The position numbers and the translations under genes are program-made. A stretch of DNA of 64,000 nucleotides from an uncultured Pelagibacteraceae bacterium (GTDB taxonomy: Bacteria > Pseudomonadota > Alphaproteobacteria > Pelagibacterales > Pelagibacteraceae). How positions within the stretch are numbered: the stretch's first letter is position 1; each line of letters starts with the position of its first letter. Where the stretch lies: NCBI GenBank assembly GCA_902531765.1, contig CACAFC010000004.1, positions 1 to 64,000 of the forward strand. Reading direction: 5' to 3'. Of this stretch, positions 58,980 to 64,000 are shown piece by piece. The notes below the pieces were generated by a model. The model had not been told where the DNA came from. It made no database searches and saw only the letters and a list, made by a program, of their open reading frames with translations.

Positions 58980-59369
58980 ATGAAAAAAATATTAATATCA
59001 ATTTTCTTTTTATTTTCATTAAGTGCAAATGCAATGGAAAAAGAAACAACTTTTAAGAAAGAGTTGTTTGATAAAGCTCAATCAGATGGAAAAATTGTAG
59101 TAATCAGTTCTTGGATAAAATATTGCCCATCATGTGCTGGTCAAATGAAAATTCTTCAGAATGCAAAAAATAAAGGTAAATTATTAGATATTAAATTTGA
59201 TAATATTGAATATTTTTCATTCGATGTGACTAAAAAGGAAATCTCTGATTTTTTTGATGTGCAATATCAAACAACATTAATAATTTTTAAAGATAATCAA
59301 GAAGTTTATAGAAGTATTGGTGAAACAACTGAAGATTTAATTTACGAAGCATTAAAAGCCTCAATTTAA
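58980..59369 (+). CDS. Secreted thioredoxin-fold protein
   Basis: 129 aa with signal peptide and WIKYCPSCAGQMKIL motif. Confidence 0.72.
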   Translation: MKKILISIFFLFSLSANAMEKETTFKKELFDKAQSDGKIVVISSWIKYCPSCAGQMKILQNAKNKGKLLDIKFDNIEYFSFDVTKKEISDFFDVQYQTTLIIFKDNQEVYRSIGETTEDLIYEALKASI

Positions 59370-59370
59370 A

Positions 59371-60051
59371 TTAAGCACCTAAATTAATATTTTTTGCAAC
59401 ATTAAAATCAATTTCAGTGGGTTTTTTTAGTTTTAGATTGTTCATTAACTCAACATATTCATCTACACTACTAACCTGTAATCTTGGATTTTGTTGTTTT
59501 TCTTTACCAATAGTACTTACTTTTTCTCCTTTATAATCGTGAGCAGGATATAAAAAAGTTTCATCAGGAAGTTTTAATAGTTTATTAAAAATTGAGTTAT
59601 ATGCATCTTTCGAATCTCCATTTTGAAAATCAGTTCGACCTGTTCCATTTATCAGCAATGTGTCACCAGAAAAAAGATAATTATCCATCAAAAAACTATA
59701 ACTATCTGAAGTATGACCTGGAGTATACATAGCTTTAATTTTTAAATTTTCTAAATTTATATATTCATCATCTTTTACTTTAATTTCAACAGCATCTGCT
59801 GGTGTATGATCGCCCATTATTGTGGAGCATTTCGTAATGTCTTTTAATTTTGAAGCACCTGTTACATGATCAGCGTGTATATGTGTGTCAATTACTTTTA
59901 CTAATCTTAAATCTAACTCTTTTAATAAAATTATGTAATTACTTACGTTTTCTAAAACTGGATCGATTATCAAAGCTTCTCTTCCTTTAGATGAGGCAAT
60001 TAAGTATGTGTATGTGCTAGATTTTTGATCAAATAGTTGTTTAAAAATCAT
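59371..60051 (-). CDS. MBL-fold hydrolase, ETHE1/persulfide-dioxygenase-like
   Basis: 226 aa; DTHIHADHVTGASKL, YTPGHTSDSYSFLM, FSGDTLLINGTGRTDFQNGDS. Confidence 0.82.
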   Translation of the reverse strand: MIFKQLFDQKSSTYTYLIASSKGREALIIDPVLENVSNYIILLKELDLRLVKVIDTHIHADHVTGASKLKDITKCSTIMGDHTPADAVEIKVKDDEYINLENLKIKAMYTPGHTSDSYSFLMDNYLFSGDTLLINGTGRTDFQNGDSKDAYNSIFNKLLKLPDETFLYPAHDYKGEKVSTIGKEKQQNPRLQVSSVDEYVELMNNLKLKKPTEIDFNVAKNINLGA

Positions 60052-60073
60052 AACTAAAGATTATCATATAATA

Positions 60074-60478
60074 ATGGAAACCACTACATTTGATTGGTCT
60101 TGTTCACACACATGGAAACAAAGTGCTAAAAATACTGCGTGGTGTTTACTTGGGTGTTCGATTGGTGATTTCGGAACAATTTTATTTTTTCAATTAACTA
60201 AAATACCGTTTCCGGTCTTAGCCATCATGACATTAGCAATAATCAATGGGTTGATTACAAGTATAATTTTAGAAACAATTATTTTAATCCGTCAAAATTT
60301 GGAATTTAACAAAGCTTTAAAAACAGCACTAGGCATGAGTTTTATTTCAATGATAAGCATGGAAACCACAATGAATTTAACTGATTATTTTTTAACTGGT
60401 GGAGCAATATTAACCTGGTGGGTTGTACCCTTGATGCTTATTGTGGGTTTTTTAACACCATGGCCATATAATTATTAG
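60074..60478 (+). CDS. DUF4396-like membrane protein, apparently C-terminally truncated
   Basis: 134 aa, closely similar to 62966..63406 product; stops PWPYNY* where the paralogue reads PWPYNYWRLKKFGIACH. Confidence 0.8.
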   Translation: METTTFDWSCSHTWKQSAKNTAWCLLGCSIGDFGTILFFQLTKIPFPVLAIMTLAIINGLITSIILETIILIRQNLEFNKALKTALGMSFISMISMETTMNLTDYFLTGGAILTWWVVPLMLIVGFLTPWPYNY

Positions 60479-60491
60479 AGATTAAAAAAAT

Positions 60492-61202
60492 ATGGCATCA
60501 GTTGTCATTAAAAATTGGGACAATAAAACTTGGTTATCTTCACAAAATTATATTAATTCATTTAATAATTTTTTAATCAAAAATAACAAAATTAATTCAA
60601 ATTTTAAAATTTTAGATATTGGTTGTGGAAGAGGGAAGATTTTGGGTTCTTTAAAATCAAGATTAAAACTTAAACATAAACCTTTAGGCATAGATATTGT
60701 TAATCATAAAGATAGAGATAAAAGAATTAAATTTAAAAAAGCAAATATTTTAAATCTGTCTTTGAGAAAAAGTCAAAAGTTTGATTTAATTATGATTAAA
60801 CAAACAATTCATTTAATAAAATTAAGTAAGGTAAAAAAATTAATAAAATCATTAGAAAAAATATTAAATACAAAAGGTAAAATTATAATTTTTACTTTGG
60901 ATACAGAAAATAACGAAATTCCAACTTTTAAATTAATGAAACGTAAACTTAATAAATCTCTTATAAGAGATAAAAAAATATTTAAGATTATTAAAGATTT
61001 ATATCCTCAAAGAATTCAAAAAAAATTTATTTTTAATGTAAGAATAAGCAAAAAGAAATATCTCGACATGATTAAAAATAGATATATTTCTACTTTAATA
61101 CCTTTATCAAAAAAACAACTTATACAAGGTATTCAAGAGATTGAATTAAATTATAAAAATAAATTAAAATTTAAAGACAAATTAACTTGTATTATTTTAT
61201 GA
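60492..61202 (+). CDS. SAM-dependent class I methyltransferase
   Basis: 236 aa; FKILDIGCGRGKILGSLKSRLK, KFDLIMIKQTIHLI. Confidence 0.75.
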   Translation: MASVVIKNWDNKTWLSSQNYINSFNNFLIKNNKINSNFKILDIGCGRGKILGSLKSRLKLKHKPLGIDIVNHKDRDKRIKFKKANILNLSLRKSQKFDLIMIKQTIHLIKLSKVKKLIKSLEKILNTKGKIIIFTLDTENNEIPTFKLMKRKLNKSLIRDKKIFKIIKDLYPQRIQKKFIFNVRISKKKYLDMIKNRYISTLIPLSKKQLIQGIQEIELNYKNKLKFKDKLTCIIL

Positions 61203-61724
61203 AATTCTTTTCAGCAAATTTTCCTTAAACAATATTTTATGAATTAAAACAGCAAAAATATGTAAAGATATTAATGCGATAAGTGTATAATTACCCAAGA
61301 TATGAATTTCATAAAATATTTCTGCTAATTCAAAATTATCTTGAATTTCAAGATTGAAAAAAAACATATTAAGCTCTTCACCGTTATATAATTTTTTTAG
61401 AGCACCCGAGATTGTTATCATTAAAATTGAAATATATAAAAACACATGATTTAATTTTGCAATTATTTTCTGTCCAGGAAAAATACTATTATTTAAGTTT
61501 GGGGTTGGATTAAAAGTTTTATATATAAGCCTTAGTATAGTTAAATAAAATATACTTATACCGACTGCAACATGAATATTTTCTATGGTTAATCTTTTTT
61601 CACTAAAATCCATGTCTACTAGATACATACCTAAAGGAATTTGAATTATTAATACTGTGGCACTTAACCAATGAAATGATTTTGAAATTAAACCATACTC
61701 TGTTGAGGTATTTATTAATTTCAT
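61197..61724 (-). CDS. Cytochrome b561-like membrane protein
   Basis: 175 aa, four-TM layout with conserved His (KSFHWLSATVLIIQIPLGMYL, NIHVAVGISIFYLTILRL, YEIHILGNYTLIALISLHIFAVLIH). Confidence 0.82.
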   Translation of the reverse strand: MKLINTSTEYGLISKSFHWLSATVLIIQIPLGMYLVDMDFSEKRLTIENIHVAVGISIFYLTILRLIYKTFNPTPNLNNSIFPGQKIIAKLNHVFLYISILMITISGALKKLYNGEELNMFFFNLEIQDNFELAEIFYEIHILGNYTLIALISLHIFAVLIHKILFKENLLKRIS

Positions 61725-61865
61725 ATGATTCTTAAATATAATATAAATAAAAGATAAAAATACCTTTTACGTTTTTAAAATTCAATAATTTCAAGTGGTA
61801 CAATTTAGCCAATTTTACGTACATTTAATTATTGCTAATTATTTTTAAATGATTAAATTTTTTCA

Positions 61866-62348
61866 ATGGTTTTAAAAAATAATTTAACAAAAATCACTTT
61901 TATAACATTATTAACAATATTCTTCTCATATATTCTAAACTTTGTCACAGATAAAAATGAGGCTTTAGCTAATGTTGAGAATAAACAGATTGTCGAAGTT
62001 TTTAAAAGTCCATCTTGTGGATGTTGTAATGGTTATGTTTTATTTTTAGAAAAAGAAAATTTCAAAGTAAAGCGAACAGATTTGGAAAGTATTCATACAA
62101 TTAAACAGAAATATGCTATCCCATTAGAAATGCAGTCTTGTCATACAACAATTATTGATAAATATTTTATTGAGGGTCATGTTCCGCTAGAAGCGATAAA
62201 TAAATTATTAAAAGAACGGCCAGATATTGATGGATTAGCACTACCCGGAATGCCAATTGGCACACCAGGTATGCCTGGTGATAAAGAGGAGCCTTATGTC
62301 ATTTATCAACTTGTCGATGGGAACTTTTCAGTATTCATGACAATATAA
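61866..62348 (+). CDS. DUF411-like metal-associated protein
   Basis: 160 aa; VFKSPSCGCCNGYVLFLEKENFKV, MQSCHTTIIDKYFIEGHVPLEAINKLL, GLALPGMPIGTPGM. Confidence 0.87.
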   Translation: MVLKNNLTKITFITLLTIFFSYILNFVTDKNEALANVENKQIVEVFKSPSCGCCNGYVLFLEKENFKVKRTDLESIHTIKQKYAIPLEMQSCHTTIIDKYFIEGHVPLEAINKLLKERPDIDGLALPGMPIGTPGMPGDKEEPYVIYQLVDGNFSVFMTI

Positions 62349-62353
62349 ATCTT

Positions 62354-62800
62354 ATGATACAAAAAATAAAAATTTTAAAAACAATCATAATTATTTTTTC
62401 CCTAAGCTTCACTTTTTCTACTAACGCTCAAACTGTAGAAGAAATTATAAAGGGTAGAAAAGCTTTATTCAGTAAGAATTATAGCACTGCAAAAAGAGTA
62501 CAAGCTTTGGCTAGTAAAGGAGAATTTGATAAGGCAAAATCTTTGATGATCAAAATGAGTGAAAATTACAAAACCTTAATCGAATATTTTCCAGATAATT
62601 CAAAAGAAGGTTTTAAAACCGAGGCTCTACCTTTAATCTGGGAAAATAAAAAAGAATTCAATGATTTAATGAAAAAATCATCAGATGATATGATTAAATT
62701 AACTTCCTTAATTGAGGATTCTGAAGATATAAAAGGCACTTTAACTCAAATGATGTGGAGTAACTGTAAAGCTTGTCATAGTAGATTTAGAGCACCGTAA
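62354..62800 (+). CDS. Cytochrome c'-like protein
   Basis: 148 aa with signal peptide and C-terminal heme motif CKACHSRFRAP. Confidence 0.78.
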   Translation: MIQKIKILKTIIIIFSLSFTFSTNAQTVEEIIKGRKALFSKNYSTAKRVQALASKGEFDKAKSLMIKMSENYKTLIEYFPDNSKEGFKTEALPLIWENKKEFNDLMKKSSDDMIKLTSLIEDSEDIKGTLTQMMWSNCKACHSRFRAP

Positions 62801-62853
62801 ATAAAGGCCGGCTTCCTGTATTAGTTCCCAGATTTTACGCCGGTTATCTTCAT

Positions 62854-62959
62854 TCATTCTAACTTAAACCTTGATTTATCTCCAAATGGTCTAGTCTGCG
62901 GTCTAGTTGTCCCATAAAATCCTATAACCCAGAACGATGATCCCTAAAAGTTTTTTCAT
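62854..62959 (-). pseudogene. Possible decayed small secreted/membrane ORF
   Basis: Minus strand reads MKKLLGIIVLGYRILWDN*; moving frame by one at GGG (62928-62930) gives MKKLLGIIVL-VIGFYGTTRPQTRPFGDKSRFKLE*. Confidence 0.35.
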
Positions 62960-62965
62960 ATCAAG

Positions 62966-63406
62966 TTAATGACATGCAATGCCAAATTTTTTTAGTCGCC
63001 AATAATTATAGGGCCAAGGAGTAAGAAAACCTACCATCAACATAATTGGCATCACCCACCAGGTTAACATAGCACCTCCCGTTAGAAGATAGTCAGTTAA
63101 GTTCATTGCAACCTCCATGCTTACCATGGAAATAAAACTCATTCCTAGTGCAGTTTTTAAAGCATCCTTAAATTTAAAATTTTGTCTTATTAAAATTATG
63201 GTTTCTAAAATAATACTTGTAATTAAACCATTGATAATTGCTAAAGTCATAATGGCTAAAACAGGCCAGGGAATCCCTGTTATTTGAAAATATAATATAG
63301 TTCCAAAGTCACCAATTGCACATCCTAATAAACACCAGGCAGTATTCTTTGCACTTCTTTTCCATGTATGATTGCAAGACCAATTAAAATTAACAGTATT
63401 TTCCAT
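62966..63406 (-). CDS. DUF4396-like membrane protein (full-length paralogue)
   Basis: 146 aa, near-identical pattern to 60074..60478 product. Confidence 0.83.
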   Translation of the reverse strand: MENTVNFNWSCNHTWKRSAKNTAWCLLGCAIGDFGTILYFQITGIPWPVLAIMTLAIINGLITSIILETIILIRQNFKFKDALKTALGMSFISMVSMEVAMNLTDYLLTGGAMLTWWVMPIMLMVGFLTPWPYNYWRLKKFGIACH

Positions 63407-63420
63407 GTAAAAATTTTATT

Positions 63421-63930
63421 TTAATTAATTTCTACTTTTGCAATCATTCCTACATCATAGTGACCTGGGACATTGCAGGCTATTTCTATGTTAGATACAT
63501 TTTCAAATTTCCAAATTAAATCTTTACTACTCTTTGGCTCCAACAGAACACTATTAGCATGACTATGTGCCATAGATTTGTCCATCTTAGACATTTTTTT
63601 CATTTTATCTTTATCAATGCTATCAGCTAATAATATTTCCATCTCAACCATTTTTTGCATTTCAGATTGATGTTCTTTGTGCATGCTTTGATTAGCAATA
63701 TTAAATTCATGCACTAATTCACCAACATTCTCTACCTCAAATTTTATAGTCTCACCAGATTGAACTTTAAAAGAACTTGGTTCAAAATAATTATCATACA
63801 TTAAAACTTTAATTATTCTTGTAACGTCTTCTGGTTTTCCTTTTTTACCAACCTTCATACTTTTATCTGCTAGTGCAGTCGAAATTGACACAGTGAATGA
63901 AATTAATATTATAAAAAAATGTTTAAACAT
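63421..63930 (-). CDS. Cupredoxin-like copper-binding secreted protein
   Basis: 169 aa; signal peptide, YDNYFEPSSFKVQSGETIKFEVENVGELVHEFNI and ACNVPGHYDVGMIAKVEIN. Confidence 0.87.
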   Translation of the reverse strand: MFKHFFIILISFTVSISTALADKSMKVGKKGKPEDVTRIIKVLMYDNYFEPSSFKVQSGETIKFEVENVGELVHEFNIANQSMHKEHQSEMQKMVEMEILLADSIDKDKMKKMSKMDKSMAHSHANSVLLEPKSSKDLIWKFENVSNIEIACNVPGHYDVGMIAKVEIN

Positions 63931-64000
63931 TTTTGAAATGTATCTAATTGAATCAAAAATTCAATGTGTCAATTAAGCTTTAGTTGATATTCGTAATTTT

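Noticed and set aside
1-64000. tRNA, rRNA, CRISPR arrays, transposases, integrases or prophage genes
   Set aside because: Looked for on reading; none recognised. A tRNAscan/Infernal run would be needed to exclude small RNAs and riboswitches.

Overview
AT-rich, densely packed window that looks like a SAR11 / Candidatus Pelagibacter-type alphaproteobacterial chromosome (inferred from composition, short spacers and gene content; no taxonomic search was possible). The left ~26 kb is a methylated-amine/one-carbon island: amt with a small membrane partner, N-methylglutamate synthase subunits (mgsABC), GMA synthetase (gmaS), a FAD oxidoreductase, a small putative winged-helix protein, TMAO demethylase (tdm), a TMAO-type ABC transporter (tmoX, tmoW, tmoV), TMA monooxygenase (tmm), formate-THF ligase (fhs) and N-methylglutamate dehydrogenase (mgdABCD). 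The middle has a DMT transporter, a racemase, a cold-shock protein, purE/purK, a four-gene operon of dipeptidase plus uncharacterised proteins, a GcvT-family demethylase with an MTHFR-like gene, a divergent Rieske oxygenase, an APS-kinase-like/nucleotidyltransferase pair, an SBP56/methanethiol-oxidase-like gene with a ferredoxin, and a dimethylglycine/sarcosine dehydrogenase-ETF-ETF:QO operon. The right end has hisI, folE, acuI-like, LysR, a Fur-box-preceded Fe(III) ABC transporter, azlCD, an ETHE1-like hydrolase, and a probable copper/redox group with two DUF4396-like paralogues, one apparently truncated by a TGG-to-TAG change. No rRNA, tRNA, CRISPR, prophage or transposase was recognised. 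Best leads: (i) the FAD oxidoreductase between gmaS and tdm as a candidate for the missing SAR11 dimethylamine step; (ii) the uncharacterised operon at 31.4-34.8 kb; (iii) the GcvT-MTHFR-Rieske demethylation module; (iv) the kinase/nucleotidyltransferase pair; (v) the nonsense-truncated DUF4396 paralogue.
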